From assembly GCA_964599655.1 (NCBI GenBank), contig CAZRGV010000009.1:1-64000 (forward strand): a stretch of 64,000 nucleotides of DNA, in the 5' to 3' direction. The notes below the pieces were generated by a model that was not told the DNA's origin, ran no database searches, and saw nothing but the letters and a program-made list of their open reading frames with translations. This DNA comes from CAZRGV01 sp964599655. GTDB taxonomy: Bacteria; Planctomycetota; Planctomycetia; Isosphaerales; Isosphaeraceae. Shown one piece after another: positions 62,658-64,000 of this stretch (within the stretch, counting starts at the first letter, position 1; each line of letters opens with the position of its first letter). The translations under genes and the position numbers were made by a program.

Positions 62658-64000
<1,343 letters not shown>

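Overview
The window is one stretch of a high-GC bacterial chromosome that looks planctomycetal, most likely an Isosphaeraceae-like lineage; that placement is my inference. The evidence is the gene trio of a DUF1549/DUF1553 cytochrome-like protein, a DUF1501 protein and a c-type cytochrome fused to WD40 repeats, together with a PEP-CTERM protein, Calx-beta surface repeats, BlaI/M56 regulators, a Uma2-family nuclease and dispersed palindromes whose spurious translations read like VGWAPPT/WAVPTLR. Four runs of N (659-668, 2801-2831, 27985-28061, 45007-45016) mark assembly gaps, so this is a draft contig.

Layout. 1-3 kb: the end of a Calx-beta surface protein, then a PEP-CTERM protein. 3-7 kb: a membrane spermidine-synthase-like protein, tRNA-His (minus strand, with a good promoter) and a Gfo/Idh/MocA oxidoreductase. 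7-14 kb: a hyperacidic protein, a TPR protein, a perfect 28-bp-arm palindrome, purine nucleoside phosphorylase, a 133-bp tandem repeat, ileS, a Uma2 nuclease and purN. 14-18 kb, minus strand: a Tyr/Gly-rich secreted protein, a small membrane protein, bshB1 and a CrtI/CrtD-like oxidoreductase. 18-19.4 kb: a gene-poor stretch. 19.4-31 kb: a surface-polysaccharide block (nucleoside-hydrolase-like secreted protein, YfhO-like protein, galE, a methyltransferase broken by a frameshift, a GT2, two NAD-dependent sugar epimerases and a GT4), associated with unusually AT-rich patches.

31-36 kb: hemB-hemL, an SH3-like secreted protein and a radical SAM protein. 36-42 kb: the DUF1553/DUF1501/WD40-cytochrome operon. 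42.5-49 kb: ribBA, a TlpA-like thioredoxin, then a TGS-domain GTPase tightly followed by two unusual signalling proteins (receiver plus HATPase; receiver plus histidine kinase). 49-54 kb: galM, an Ldh2-type dehydrogenase, rbsD and a large secreted protein with a possible caspase-like region. 54-57.5 kb: a CobB/CbiA paralogue that has lost both catalytic signatures, and a PBP4-type carboxypeptidase. 58-60 kb: a BlaI repressor with candidate operators and an M56/BlaR1-like protein with a Met-rich tail. 60-64 kb: a glycosyltransferase and sdhB-sdhA (sdhA cut by the window end).

Most genes are housekeeping or typical of planctomycetes. I found no CRISPR array, prophage, transposase or obvious defence island. 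The observations most worth following are the CobB-like pseudoenzyme, the GTPase/receiver-HATPase/receiver-kinase operon, the BlaI/M56 pair with its Met-rich tail, the Asn-to-Asp change in the nucleoside phosphorylase, and the palindromic repeat family, one copy of which lies between sdhA and sdhB.
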